A stretch of 64,000 nt of DNA, taken from assembly GCF_027359355.1 (NCBI RefSeq), contig NZ_CP114777.1, positions 1,302,001 to 1,366,000 of the forward strand, read 5' to 3'. The notes beneath the pieces were generated by a model that was given only the letters and a program-made list of their open reading frames with translations, searched no databases and was not told where the DNA came from. Position 1 is the first letter of the stretch. Every line of letters begins with the position of its first letter. The position numbers and the translations under genes are program-made. This document shows, piece after piece, positions 1 to 9,224 of the stretch. This DNA is from Prochlorococcus marinus str. MIT 1214 (GTDB taxonomy: Bacteria > Cyanobacteriota > Cyanobacteriia > PCC-6307 > Cyanobiaceae).

Positions 1-168
1 ATTTTTTGGAATTTCTTACCAGTGACGATTGGAAATATTGTTGGAGGAATGGTATTTATTGGAATGCTTTTCTATAGCACCCACAAAACTCCTATCTCTA
101 ATGTTTTACCAGACGTAAAAGATGAAAAATTAGAACGAGAGCTCGAAGCACAACTTGGTGCAAGATAA
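1..168 (+). CDS. focA: FocA-type formate/nitrite transporter, C-terminal fragment
   Basis: The window opens inside this gene; 55 residues and the TAA stop at 166-168 remain. The fragment holds the last membrane helix of the FNT family, with the NFLPVTIGNIVGG motif, followed by a charged cytoplasmic tail. FNT proteins are pentameric inner-membrane channels for formate, nitrite and related small anions. In low-light-adapted Prochlorococcus such a gene sits beside nirA and supports growth on nitrite; that is recall, and nirA is not visible here. The two genes downstream may belong to the same cluster, although a terminator separates them. The family call is firm; the substrate is inferred. Confidence 0.85.
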   Translation: MFWNFLPVTIGNIVGGMVFIGMLFYSTHKTPISNVLPDVKDEKLERELEAQLGAR

Positions 169-196
169 AAAAATTAAATTTTAAACTAAATTAAGA

Positions 197-227
197 AAGC
201 CTAGAAAGTTGTATTCTAGGCTTTTTT
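197..227 (+). terminator. Rho-independent terminator after focA
   Basis: A perfect 10-bp stem (AAGCCTAGAA at 197-206 pairing with TTCTAGGCTT at 214-223) encloses a 7-nt loop and runs into a T tract ending at 227. It lies 29 nt past the focA stop. This is the clearest intrinsic terminator in the window. Confidence 0.85.
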
Positions 228-380
228 AAAATGTCTACTATTTAATAGTTATTAATAGGGTTTTAAAAGATTTTCAATTGATCTCAAAACAAATCAAATA
301 GTTGACTTGATTGATAAACAAATAGTAATTTATAAAATTAATCTGATTAATTATTTTCTAATCCACTAAATTTAAATTCT

Positions 381-1091
381 ATGATTATTGAAGAAAGCAA
401 TATATGGGATACGCTTAATAACGCAAAAAAAACTAAGCCAAGCGCTGAGTGGCTTCGGAATGCATACAATCCGAATATCAACTACGAGCTTAGGCAAGAA
501 ATCGCAAATCGCCTAGGACAATTTTCAAAAGTAGGATGGATAAAAATAAAAGATCTAATTAATACATATGGCAATAAAGATGAACTAATTCTTGCCGCAG
601 GACTTACCTATCAAGAGGATGCCAAAGAATGGCTCTTAAAACATCTTTATGATGATGACACTATGAACATCAAAATCGTAGAAGCTTTAGCTTGCTGGGG
701 AGGAACATTACCGATTGAGCTTATCAAAACAATATTAGAAGATAAACGTGAACACATGAAAATAGCTGGTCTAGAATTACTAAAGTTTAAAGCTCATTTA
801 CTTTCTGATTCTCATTTACTTGATATAGCAAAGTCACCTTTAAATGATTTCAGAGAAAAGATAGTGATCAAAACACTGACCATCATTCAAAGACGTGAAA
901 GCCTAGATATCTGTATAGCTATCAGCGATGTAATACAAAAAGGATCGGATAAGTCTGCATACTACGGCTTAATGGCTCTTGGTTCAATCGGAACTGAAAT
1001 TAGTAAAAATATCTTATTAGATTTGGTCAAAAATTTAAAGAATGCTCAACGCAAAGAACTTGCAAAAAAACAACTTAACTTTGAAATATAA
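381..1091 (+). CDS. HEAT-like alpha-helical repeat protein, focA-linked
   Basis: This 236-residue protein has no signal peptide or membrane segment. It reads as successive amphipathic helix pairs with recurring ALxxWG/ALGSIG-type turns (around residues 100-110 and 198-205), typical of HEAT or PBS-lyase-like repeats. Such proteins act as scaffolds or chaperones; I see no catalytic motif. It starts at ATG 381 after a 153-nt gap from the focA terminator and ends 6 nt before the TrpD2-like gene, so the two are probably co-transcribed. Its position beside focA suggests a role near nitrite assimilation, which is context only. Confidence 0.7.
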   Translation: MIIEESNIWDTLNNAKKTKPSAEWLRNAYNPNINYELRQEIANRLGQFSKVGWIKIKDLINTYGNKDELILAAGLTYQEDAKEWLLKHLYDDDTMNIKIVEALACWGGTLPIELIKTILEDKREHMKIAGLELLKFKAHLLSDSHLLDIAKSPLNDFREKIVIKTLTIIQRRESLDICIAISDVIQKGSDKSAYYGLMALGSIGTEISKNILLDLVKNLKNAQRKELAKKQLNFEI

Positions 1092-1097
1092 GCTCTC

Positions 1098-2153
1098 ATG
1101 ATAAACAAATACGAAGAATTTAAAACCTATTTAAAAAAAATAGGTAGTGGTGAGTTCACAGGAAAAAGTCTTACTCGCGAAGAAACTAAATCAGCTATTA
1201 AGCTGATGCTTAAAGAAGAAGCAAGCGCAGCACAAATTGGTGGCTTCATGATTGCGCATAGAATTAGACGTCCTATCCCTGAAGAATTAGCCGGGATGAT
1301 TGATGCATATATAGAACTTGGACCAAAGATTCAATCACCCAGTAATCAACATCAACCTATGTTTTTTGGGATGCCTTTTGATGGTCGAAAAAAAACAGCA
1401 CCAATTTACCCTCTAACAACTTTACTATTACTAACTCAGAAACAGCCTGTTATTTTGCATGGTGGTTCTCGTATGCCCGTGAAATATGGCGTTACCCATA
1501 ACGAACTCTTTCAAGCCTTAGGAATAAATTTAACTGGTCTATCCATAGAAGAACTACAAAGTTTTTTCAACCACAACGACCTAGCTTTAATACATCAGCC
1601 AGATCATTTTCCGCTAGCTGAAAATTTAATTCCTTATAGAGATCAAATAGGTAAGCGACCACCTCTAGCAAGTATGGAATTAATCTGGACTTGCCATCAA
1701 GGAAATCATCTACATATCAGTGGCTATGTTCATTCTCCTACTGAAGAGAGACATTGGAAGACCTTAGAGCTTATGGGAGAACAAAATGTGATTACTGTCA
1801 AAGGACTTGAAGGTGGAATAGATCTTTCAATAAGTCGTTCATCAACAATTGGACAGTACAAAAATCAGCATGGAACAAGAAAAGTGTTTCATCCCAAAGA
1901 CTATGCATGTTCAGGAAAAGATATTGAATGGAACGACATCGAAGAATGGCAGAGATTTGCTTTACAAGCTCTTCATGGCGAGGGTCCTTTGACTAAAGCA
2001 CTAGAGTGGAATGCTGGTATTTACTTTTTTTATGCAGGTATAAGCTCTGATATTAAAGAAGGAATTAATAAAGCTAAAGAAATAATCAATTCAGGGTTTG
2101 CTTTCAAGCAATTAGAAAAATTAATTCATTGGAGTAATGAAAATATTGATTAA
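1098..2153 (+). CDS. TrpD2-like anthranilate phosphoribosyltransferase homolog
   Basis: This 351-residue protein has the helical N-terminal domain of TrpD-family enzymes (LTREETKSAIKLML, AAQIGGFMIAHRIR) and the alpha/beta domain after about residue 85. The defining TrpD motifs are altered: the glycine-rich GTGGD loop reads FFGMPFDGR, the KHGNR-type motif reads LHGGSRMPVKYG, and a late motif reads KGLEGGIDLS. It is therefore unlikely to be the tryptophan-pathway enzyme and fits the TrpD2/YbiB subgroup. It starts 6 nt after the HEAT-like gene. From memory, a protein of about this length encoded near nirA in Synechococcus (called nirB or nirX) is needed for full nitrite reductase activity; I cannot confirm equivalence. 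Confidence 0.75.
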   Translation: MINKYEEFKTYLKKIGSGEFTGKSLTREETKSAIKLMLKEEASAAQIGGFMIAHRIRRPIPEELAGMIDAYIELGPKIQSPSNQHQPMFFGMPFDGRKKTAPIYPLTTLLLLTQKQPVILHGGSRMPVKYGVTHNELFQALGINLTGLSIEELQSFFNHNDLALIHQPDHFPLAENLIPYRDQIGKRPPLASMELIWTCHQGNHLHISGYVHSPTEERHWKTLELMGEQNVITVKGLEGGIDLSISRSSTIGQYKNQHGTRKVFHPKDYACSGKDIEWNDIEEWQRFALQALHGEGPLTKALEWNAGIYFFYAGISSDIKEGINKAKEIINSGFAFKQLEKLIHWSNENID

Positions 2154-2175
2154 TAAAAGCTTTTTAAAAATAAAT

Positions 2176-2670
2176 TTAATACAAAGTTTTTTCCATTAAA
2201 TAACGAGAAAAATGCACACCACCTATTTGGATATCTTCAGGAGCAATAATTGTCCATCCATGCCGTAAAAGCAATTGATAACTACATAAACTTGCCTCTG
2301 TCTTTAAAATAATAGGTTTATCTTTGAGAGTATCTTCCTCAATTTGCTCTAATAGAGCCGTAGCATGCCCCTGTCGTGATGAACGCCCTCGGCAATAAAG
2401 CAATGCCAAGCGATTATGGGGATATTTCAACGCAAATGCTTCAATCGTTTTATTCACACAACTCACCCAGCCCACGCCTTGCTTCAGAGGTTTATCTAAA
2501 ATCCCAGGAAGATAAGCCAAAGCTGACCACGCTTCGATCTGTTCTTGGCTATATAAGGATTTATCGCAAGTTCGAATAGCATCTTCATAGACTTCTCTGA
2601 GAGCCATTTCATCAGAACTCTCACAAGGTCGCAAATATCGATTTAGACTATTTTTACTAAATGAAGCCAA
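2176..2670 (-). CDS. GNAT-family N-acetyltransferase
   Basis: This 164-residue single-domain protein shows the GNAT core. The acetyl-CoA pyrophosphate-binding segment RGRSSRQGHATALL lies near residues 95-108 and carries the expected Q/R-x-x-G-x-A pattern. A preceding strand ALLYCRGR and the C-terminal LLRHGWTII, typical of alkylamine or peptide acetylating members, complete the fold. The acceptor substrate cannot be deduced. It converges with the TrpD2-like gene across 22 nt and is divergent from the MFS gene, sharing a 46-nt intergenic promoter region. Confidence 0.8.
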   Translation of the reverse strand: MASFSKNSLNRYLRPCESSDEMALREVYEDAIRTCDKSLYSQEQIEAWSALAYLPGILDKPLKQGVGWVSCVNKTIEAFALKYPHNRLALLYCRGRSSRQGHATALLEQIEEDTLKDKPIILKTEASLCSYQLLLRHGWTIIAPEDIQIGGVHFSRYLMEKTLY

Positions 2671-2716
2671 GTTCTCTGACAGTATGAGAAGGTGAATAAA
2701 TTATGAGCTATTTGCA

Positions 2717-3961
2717 TTGAGAAGGCTAAAAATTCCCACCCTTTTAGGAGCTTTCATAACACTTCTAGATGATCGATTAGGCGAAACCATTGTTTTGCCT
2801 TTATTACCTTTTTTATTAGAACAATTCACGACAAGCGCGACGACTCTTGGTTTTTTAACTGGAACATATGCAATATCTCAGTTTGCTGCAGCCCCACTAA
2901 TAGGAGCTATGAGCGATCGTTTTGGTCGTAAGCCAATCATGATCACATGTGTATCAGGTTCAGTAATAGGAATATGTCTATTTGCATTAACTGTAAGTCT
3001 GAATTGGGAAAATTATTTACCTTTATGGGCCTCAACTTTACCTTTATTTTTACTATTCTTAGCTAGAATAATTGATGGTATAAGTGGTGGTACCGCAGCT
3101 ACTGCTACTACTATACTTGCAGATATATCAACTCCCGAAAATCGCGCAAAAACCTTTGGATTAATTGGAGTAGCATTTGGTTTAGGATTTATTCTTGGGC
3201 CAGGATTAGGAACAGCTCTTGCTAAATTTAGTGTTACTTTACCGGTATGGGTTGCAAGCGGATTTGCCATATTTAATCTTATTTTTGTAATTTGGTTTCT
3301 ACCGGAAACACTGCCCAAAAACAAAAGAAATTTACTACCAAGAAAAAGAGATTTGAATCCAATTAGTCAGCTACTAATTGTATTTAAAAACTCCTTAGCT
3401 AGAAGACTTTGCTTATCATTTTTTGTTTTCTTTATGGCATTTAATGGCTTTACAGCTGTTTTAGTCCTTTATTTAAAAGAAAAATTTGGATGGAGTCCTG
3501 AATTATGTAGTGCTGCTTTTATTGTCGTTGGAGTTATTGCGATGATTGTTCAAGGAGGCCTAATTGGTCCTCTTGTAAAAAGATTTGGGGAGTCGAGATT
3601 AACTTTTGCTGGTATTGGCTTTGTCATGACAGGATGCATTCTTTTAACGCTCGCAAATATAGACACGTCAATTCCACTTGTATTTTCTGGCGTCGCAATA
3701 CTTGCAATGGGAACTGGACTAGTAACTCCTAGCTTAAGAGCACTAATTTCAAGAAGATTAAGTTCTATAGGTCAAGGAGCAGTATTAGGAAATCTGCAGG
3801 GTTTACAAAGTCTGGGAACTTTTCTTGGAGCAATAGCAGCGGGACGCTCATATGATCTTTTTGGTCCAAGAAGTCCATTCTTAGGCACAATATTGCTTCT
3901 ACTATTTGTTATGTTTTTAATTTCAGGGAAAAGTCTCACCAAACAAAAAGTAATCTCCTAG
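2717..3961 (+). CDS. Major facilitator superfamily efflux transporter
   Basis: This 414-residue protein has about 12 hydrophobic segments, and the MFS motif A between helices 2 and 3 reads GAMSDRFGRKPIM. The second motif, GLGFILGPGLG in helix 5, is typical of drug:H+ antiporters of the TetA-like group. It probably exports a small molecule across the inner membrane; the substrate is unknown. The start is a TTG at 2717, since the frame upstream closes at the TGA at 2693-2695 and no ATG or GTG lies between. It is followed 39 nt later by ppk. Confidence 0.85.
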   Translation: MRRLKIPTLLGAFITLLDDRLGETIVLPLLPFLLEQFTTSATTLGFLTGTYAISQFAAAPLIGAMSDRFGRKPIMITCVSGSVIGICLFALTVSLNWENYLPLWASTLPLFLLFLARIIDGISGGTAATATTILADISTPENRAKTFGLIGVAFGLGFILGPGLGTALAKFSVTLPVWVASGFAIFNLIFVIWFLPETLPKNKRNLLPRKRDLNPISQLLIVFKNSLARRLCLSFFVFFMAFNGFTAVLVLYLKEKFGWSPELCSAAFIVVGVIAMIVQGGLIGPLVKRFGESRLTFAGIGFVMTGCILLTLANIDTSIPLVFSGVAILAMGTGLVTPSLRALISRRLSSIGQGAVLGNLQGLQSLGTFLGAIAAGRSYDLFGPRSPFLGTILLLLFVMFLISGKSLTKQKVIS

Positions 3962-4000
3962 ACTGATAGATGATAAAGATATTAAACTAACAATTAGAAA

Positions 4001-6151
4001 TTGAATAAATTGATTATAGATATGACAAGTCCAAAAATCAATAATGAAACTTATATTAATCGTGAACTCAGTTGGATAGATTTTAACAAACGTGTTTTAG
4101 AACTTGCTATAGAAGAAGAAACGCCATTACTAGAAAAAATTAAATTCAGTTCAATCTTTAGCAATAATTTAGACGAATTTTTTATGGTTAGAGTTGCTTC
4201 TTTAAAATCACAAGTAGAAGGTGGAATCTTAAAAAGAAGCCAAGATGGCAAATCACCTGAAGAACAACTTATTGAAATTCGAAATTATTTAGATCCTATT
4301 TTAAAGACACAGCAATATAAAACATTACAATATATAGAAGAAGACTTTAAAAAAGAGAATATATTTATTCTTAAATATAAAGAATTAAATGAAAGACAAA
4401 AGGTTTGGATAGATAATTATTTTACAACTGCAATTTTCCCGATACTAACCCCCTTAGCAGTTGACCCTTCTCATCCATTCCCGTTTATAAGTAATCTTAG
4501 TTTAAATTTAGCTGCAATTATCGTCGATCGTGAATCAGATAAAGAACAATTTACGCGCATAAAAATTCCTGGGGAGAGTATTTCCAGATTTATAAGTATT
4601 CCAGTTGAACTACATGGTAATGAATCAGCAAAATACACGGGAATTGCGATTGAGCAAATCATTGCAAATAATCTATCCATGCTTTTCCCTGGAATGAGTG
4701 TTCAAGAATATTCGTTCTTTCGCGTTACAAGAGATGCTGATCTAGAGCTTCGAGACATTGAGGCTGATGATTTAATGAGCGCACTAGAAGAAGGTTTACG
4801 TAAGCGGCGCAAAGGAGGTGAGGTAGTTAGGCTTGAAGTCTCTACAAATACGCCAAAAGTAATTCTTGATCTGTTACAAGAAGGGATGAATATTGATAGA
4901 GAAAACTTATATCAAATTGATGGTTTACTAGCATTAGATGAATTAATAGAATTAACAACTTTCAATCTTCCGAAATTAAAGTTTAAAGAGCATCAAGGCA
5001 TTACTCATAATTCACTCAAAAATAGTCAATTGCGAGAACAAGAAGATTTAGATACTAGAAATAAAAGCAATTTTAAAAGTATATTCTCCATTATTCGCCG
5101 TCATGATTTACTAGTCCATCACCCATACAATCTTTTCTCGACCTCAGTCGAAGAGTTTATTAATCAAGCTGCGGAAGATAAGCAAGTCATGGGCATCAAA
5201 ATGACCTTGTATAGAATTTCCAGGGACTCTTTAATTATTGATGCATTAATAAGAGCTGCTGAGAAAGGAAAACAAGTAATGGCTCTCGTTGAACTAAAAG
5301 CAAGATTTGATGAAGATAATAATATCCAATGGGCAAAACAATTAGAGCAAGCTGGGGTTCATGTTGTTTATGGAGTAATTGGACTAAAAACTCATACAAA
5401 AATTGCTTTGATCATAAGAAAAGAAAAAAATAGATTAAGAACATACTTTCATATTGGGACTGGTAATTATAATTCAAAAACATCTAAAACATATACTGAT
5501 TTTGGCTTGTTATCTTGTCAGCCTGAGCTTGGTCAAGATCTTATTGAACTATTTAATTATCTAACTGGATTTGCCAAACAACAATCCTACAGAAAATTAT
5601 TAGTTGCACCGGTTACTCTTAGAAGTGGAATAGAAAAGCTAATCAAAAGAGAAATCCATTATGCAAAAAATGGCTTGCCGGCCAGAATAATAGCCAAAAT
5701 GAATTCGCTAGTAGATCCAGAAATTATCAAACTGCTTTATATAGCATCACAGGAGGGAGTAAAAATTGAACTTATAATTAGAGGAATGTGCTGCCTATAT
5801 CCTCAGAAAAAAGACTTAAGCGAAAATATAAAAGTAACAAGCATTATTGGTAGGTTTTTAGAACATTCAAGAATCTTTTGGTTTAATAACAATGGTGATG
5901 CAGAAGTATTTATTGGTAGTGCAGATTGGATGAGGCGTAATTTAGATCGAAGAGTGGAAGCAGTTGCACCCATTGAAGACAATAAAATTAAAAAAGAAAT
6001 TAAACATTTATTAGATTCTTATTTAGAAGCAAATAAAGACTCTTGGAACATGCAAAGTGATGGTAGCTACATCAAAAATCCAATTTTGAATGATAAGAAA
6101 AAATATATTCAAGAAAAAATTATTAAGCTATATAAAAAAGAAGAGAATTAA
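4001..6151 (+). CDS. ppk: Polyphosphate kinase 1
   Basis: PPK1 reversibly polymerises the ATP gamma-phosphate into polyphosphate. At 716 residues it is close to the usual 690-720. The N-terminal domain begins YINRELSWIDFNKRVLELA. The catalytic histidine pair is present: His465 in THTKIALI and His484 in FHIGTGNYN, which keep the same 19-residue spacing as His435 and His454 of E. coli. The autophosphorylated histidine should be His465. The C-terminal domain (FLEHSRIFWF, GSADWMRRNLDRRVE) is complete. Annotated from TTG 4001; ATG 4022 is an alternative start 7 codons in. No ppx is adjacent. Confidence 0.96.
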   Translation: MNKLIIDMTSPKINNETYINRELSWIDFNKRVLELAIEEETPLLEKIKFSSIFSNNLDEFFMVRVASLKSQVEGGILKRSQDGKSPEEQLIEIRNYLDPILKTQQYKTLQYIEEDFKKENIFILKYKELNERQKVWIDNYFTTAIFPILTPLAVDPSHPFPFISNLSLNLAAIIVDRESDKEQFTRIKIPGESISRFISIPVELHGNESAKYTGIAIEQIIANNLSMLFPGMSVQEYSFFRVTRDADLELRDIEADDLMSALEEGLRKRRKGGEVVRLEVSTNTPKVILDLLQEGMNIDRENLYQIDGLLALDELIELTTFNLPKLKFKEHQGITHNSLKNSQLREQEDLDTRNKSNFKSIFSIIRRHDLLVHHPYNLFSTSVEEFINQAAEDKQVMGIKMTLYRISRDSLIIDALIRAAEKGKQVMALVELKARFDEDNNIQWAKQLEQAGVHVVYGVIGLKTHTKIALIIRKEKNRLRTYFHIGTGNYNSKTSKTYTDFGLLSCQPELGQDLIELFNYLTGFAKQQSYRKLLVAPVTLRSGIEKLIKREIHYAKNGLPARIIAKMNSLVDPEIIKLLYIASQEGVKIELIIRGMCCLYPQKKDLSENIKVTSIIGRFLEHSRIFWFNNNGDAEVFIGSADWMRRNLDRRVEAVAPIEDNKIKKEIKHLLDSYLEANKDSWNMQSDGSYIKNPILNDKKKYIQEKIIKLYKKEEN

Positions 6152-6303
6152 AAGTTTTCAAAGCTTTTTTCAAAACATTTAATCTGTTTTTTTGATGCGC
6201 TTTATACCTAATTAGGCAAAAATCTATAAATTTTTCGTTTCAATTAGTCAACTTCTCCTGATAAGTGCTAACTTCTTAATAAATCTAATTTCAAGAGGCC
6301 AGG

Positions 6304-7329
6304 GTGATGGGGATCCCGCTGGAATCTGCCAAGGAAATTTCTGATGTTTCATCAGAGAAGTCTAATTTGGCAAGCACAAGTCAAAAACTATCTGCATCAA
6401 CTGTAAGTAGTCAAAAATCTCGAAGTTCAAAAAGACAAAGTAATCGTCTCGCTACTGATGCGATAGGTTTCTATCTCACAAGTATTGGAAGAGTGCCACT
6501 TCTGACTCCTGCAGAAGAAATTGAACTTGCTCATCATGTTCAACAAATGAAAGATTTGTTGAACCTTCCCCTTGAAGAGCGCTCTACCCGTCAGAAACAC
6601 AAAATAAAAATGGGTAAGCGAGCAAGAGATCGCATGATGGCTGCAAATCTGAGGCTTGTTGTAAGTGTTGCAAAAAAATATCAAAACCAAGGTCTCGAAT
6701 TACTCGATTTAGTTCAAGAGGGTGCAATTGGATTAGAAAGAGCTGTTGATAAATTTGATCCTGCAATGGGTTATAAATTTTCAACCTATGCCTACTGGTG
6801 GATAAGACAAGGGATGACTCGTGCCATTGATAACAGTGCTAGAACTATTCGACTGCCAATACATATCAGCGAAAAACTTTCAAAAATGCGCCGCATATCG
6901 CGTGAATTATCTCATCGATTTGGTAGGCAACCAAATCGACTAGAATTAGCAAATGCAATGGGAATTGAACCTCAAGATCTAGAAGATTTAGTGTCGCAAA
7001 GCGCTCCCTGTGCGTCTCTTGATGCTCATGCAAGAGGCGAAGAAGATCGTAGTACTCTTGGAGAACTAATTCCAGACCCAAATTCTGATGAACCCATGGA
7101 AGGGATGGATAGAAGTATTCAAAAAGAACACCTTGGCGGATGGTTATCTCAATTAAATGAGAGAGAGCAAAAAATCATGAGACTTCGCTTTGGCCTCGAT
7201 GGAGAAGAACCACTTACTCTTGCTGAAATTGGAAGACAAATAAATGTTTCGAGAGAGCGTGTAAGACAACTTGAGGCAAAAGCAATTTTAAAATTGAGAG
7301 TAATGACTACTCATCAAAATGCTGCTTAA
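6304..7329 (+). CDS. RNA polymerase sigma factor, RpoD-like group 2
   Basis: This 341-residue sigma-70 protein has an unusual Ser-rich tail of about 50 residues at the N terminus. Region 1.2 follows (DAIGFYLTSIGRVPLLTPAEE), then region 2 with the -10 recognition helix YAYWWIRQGMTRAI, region 3, and region 4.2 with the helix-turn-helix LTLAEIGRQINVSRERVRQLE. It lacks the long region 1.1 and non-conserved insert of a primary cyanobacterial SigA, so it is a non-essential group 2 factor of the kind used for diel, light or nutrient responses. The start is GTG 6304 or the overlapping ATG 6307. The 152-nt leader after ppk suggests its own promoter. Confidence 0.92.
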   Translation: MMGIPLESAKEISDVSSEKSNLASTSQKLSASTVSSQKSRSSKRQSNRLATDAIGFYLTSIGRVPLLTPAEEIELAHHVQQMKDLLNLPLEERSTRQKHKIKMGKRARDRMMAANLRLVVSVAKKYQNQGLELLDLVQEGAIGLERAVDKFDPAMGYKFSTYAYWWIRQGMTRAIDNSARTIRLPIHISEKLSKMRRISRELSHRFGRQPNRLELANAMGIEPQDLEDLVSQSAPCASLDAHARGEEDRSTLGELIPDPNSDEPMEGMDRSIQKEHLGGWLSQLNEREQKIMRLRFGLDGEEPLTLAEIGRQINVSRERVRQLEAKAILKLRVMTTHQNAA

Positions 7330-7332
7330 ACA

Positions 7333-7986
7333 TTGCCTATTCAAATAGCTATTTTTGTTATTGCGTTATGGATAACTATAATTTTATTAATTGCATTTTT
7401 ATGTAAAAGATATTTTCCTAAAAAAGAAGAGTTAAGTCGAAAAATTATTCATATTGGAACAGGGCCTGTCATTCTTTTAGCATGGTTATTTGATATACCA
7501 AAAAATATAGCTTTCTTAACTGCATTATTGATAACCCTAGCCTTAGGTGTTAATTATCAATATCGCTTATTACCTGCTATTGAGGATATCGAGAGAAAAA
7601 GTTTTGGAACAATTGCATATGGTATCAGCATCACACTTTTACTTTTATTTTTCTGGCCTCGCTATGCATCATCTATTTCCATAGGAGTACTATCAATGGC
7701 TTTTGGTGATGGATTGGCAGGTTTAATTGGAAGGTCTATTACCTCTCCTAAATGGTCAATACTGGGTCAAACAAAATCGATTATTGGAACATTAACAATG
7801 GGTTCAGTAGTAGCTATAACGACTTCAATTATCTCTTCAACTAATCATTTAGGAATACAACCTCTAGAAATTATAGTCATCTCGCTAATAGCAACTTTTT
7901 TAGAACAAATAAGTCCTTGGGGTATTGATAATTTAACTGTTCCTATTGGAGTAACTTGTATAGGGATATGGTTAGTAGGAATATAA
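7333..7986 (+). CDS. Phytol/dolichol kinase-like membrane protein
   Basis: This 217-residue membrane protein has about 6-7 hydrophobic helices and resembles the CTP-dependent polyprenol kinase and phosphatidate cytidylyltransferase families. The conserved cytoplasmic motifs are ELSRKIIHIGTGP (residues 34-46), MAFGDGLAGLIGR and LGQTKSIIGTL. In cyanobacteria and chloroplasts the closest named function is phytol kinase (VTE5-like), which recycles phytol from chlorophyll for tocopherol or chlorophyll synthesis. Phytol as substrate is inference. It begins at TTG 7333, only 3 nt after the sigma gene stop, so it is probably translationally coupled to it. Confidence 0.78.
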   Translation: MPIQIAIFVIALWITIILLIAFLCKRYFPKKEELSRKIIHIGTGPVILLAWLFDIPKNIAFLTALLITLALGVNYQYRLLPAIEDIERKSFGTIAYGISITLLLLFFWPRYASSISIGVLSMAFGDGLAGLIGRSITSPKWSILGQTKSIIGTLTMGSVVAITTSIISSTNHLGIQPLEIIVISLIATFLEQISPWGIDNLTVPIGVTCIGIWLVGI

Positions 7987-8000
7987 CAAACGAACTCAAT

Positions 8001-9071
8001 CTATTGGACTGATTCAGCAAGTTCTTCTAATAAAACTTCAGTTGTAGAGAAGTTTATACATGCATCCGTAACACTTTGCCCATAGGTCAGTTTTGACAAG
8101 TCTGCATTTAATTTCTGATTACCCTCAACAAGATGACTTTCAATCATTACGCCCATTATGTTCTTTGATCCACCTTTTAACTGTGATGCAACATCCCGTA
8201 AAACTTCTGATTGTCTACGAAAATCCTTATTTGAATTGCCATGACTACAATCAACCATGACTTTTCCAGGCATCTTAGATTGTGCCAATTCATCTGCAAT
8301 TAAATTAATTGCATCAAAATGATAATTAGTTCCATTCTTACCACCTCTTAAAACAAGATGACCATCTGGATTGCCTGTAGTACTAACTATCGAAGCGTGA
8401 CCATCGTTATTAATTCCTAAAAAATGATGAGGTTTTGAAGCCGCTTGCATTGCATTAATCGCTATCGTTGCAGTCCCATCCGTACCATTCTTATAACCAA
8501 CCGGCATTGATAATCCAGAAGCCATTTCACGATGAGTCTGACTCTCTGTCGTTCTTGCTCCAATAGCAGTCCAACTAATTAAATCAGCAATATATTGAGG
8601 AACAACTGGATCAAGTAATTCAGTTGCAGCAGGCATTCCTTTTTTAGCTAAATCAAGTAATAGACCTCTTGCCTTTCTTAAGCCTGTATTAATATCGTAA
8701 GAATTATCAAGATGAGGGTCATTAATAAGTCCTTTCCAACCAACAGTTGTGCGAGGTTTCTCAAAATAAACACGCATAACAATTTCTAAATTCTGACTAT
8801 ATTTCTCCCTCAATGGGGCTAAGCGATTTGCATATTCAATAGCAGCATCAACATCATGAACCGAGCATGGTCCAACAATCACCAACATTCTTGGATCAAT
8901 ACCATGAAGAATTGATTGAATCTTTTTGCGAGTATTAGAGACCACTCCAGAGGCTGCCTTATCTAAAGGCAAATCTCTATGAAGTAATGCTGGTGACATT
9001 AATGGACGAGTCTCGACAACATGAAGGTCTGAGGTGCTATCCACCATTGAAAAATATGATGAGGTGGACAT
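8001..9071 (-). CDS. aroG: 3-deoxy-D-arabino-heptulosonate 7-phosphate synthase, class I
   Basis: This enzyme condenses phosphoenolpyruvate with erythrose 4-phosphate, the first step of the shikimate pathway. At 356 residues it matches the E. coli AroF/G/H length. Diagnostic segments are RMLVIVGPCSVHD, RVYFEKPRTTVGWKGLINDP (PEP and metal binding), WTAIGARTTESQTHREMASGLSMPVGYKNGT and VMVDCSHGNSNKDFRRQ, including the metal-binding Cys, His, Glu and Asp positions. Which aromatic amino acid inhibits it cannot be read here. It converges on the phytol-kinase-like gene (14 nt) and is divergent from acnB across 153 nt. The later gene aroE lies about 9.5 kb away. Confidence 0.93.
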   Translation of the reverse strand: MSTSSYFSMVDSTSDLHVVETRPLMSPALLHRDLPLDKAASGVVSNTRKKIQSILHGIDPRMLVIVGPCSVHDVDAAIEYANRLAPLREKYSQNLEIVMRVYFEKPRTTVGWKGLINDPHLDNSYDINTGLRKARGLLLDLAKKGMPAATELLDPVVPQYIADLISWTAIGARTTESQTHREMASGLSMPVGYKNGTDGTATIAINAMQAASKPHHFLGINNDGHASIVSTTGNPDGHLVLRGGKNGTNYHFDAINLIADELAQSKMPGKVMVDCSHGNSNKDFRRQSEVLRDVASQLKGGSKNIMGVMIESHLVEGNQKLNADLSKLTYGQSVTDACINFSTTEVLLEELAESVQ

Positions 9072-9224
9072 TTAAAGCGTGATCATAGATATAAGATTAG
9101 AGAAGTATCAGTCATAGGGGGGTAATAAGTTGCATTATCTGAATGTTTATTCAAAAAACATGCGGTTGTAAACAATGAAAACAAAAGACTCTCACTCAAA
9201 TACATTCTCTATTGAGATTTAACA

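Noticed and set aside
228-380. NtcA site upstream of the HEAT-like gene
   Set aside because: No GTA-N8-TAC or close variant was found in this stretch.
6244-6271. CIRCE-like element before the sigma factor gene
   Set aside because: AAGTGCTAA at 6263-6271 matches the right arm, but the left arm TTAGTCAAC matches only about half and the spacing is 10 nt, so HrcA binding is not supported.
6152-6303. Terminator after ppk around GTTTTCAAAGC
   Set aside because: Arms GTTTT and AAAAC are short and mismatched, so a stable stem is not convincing.
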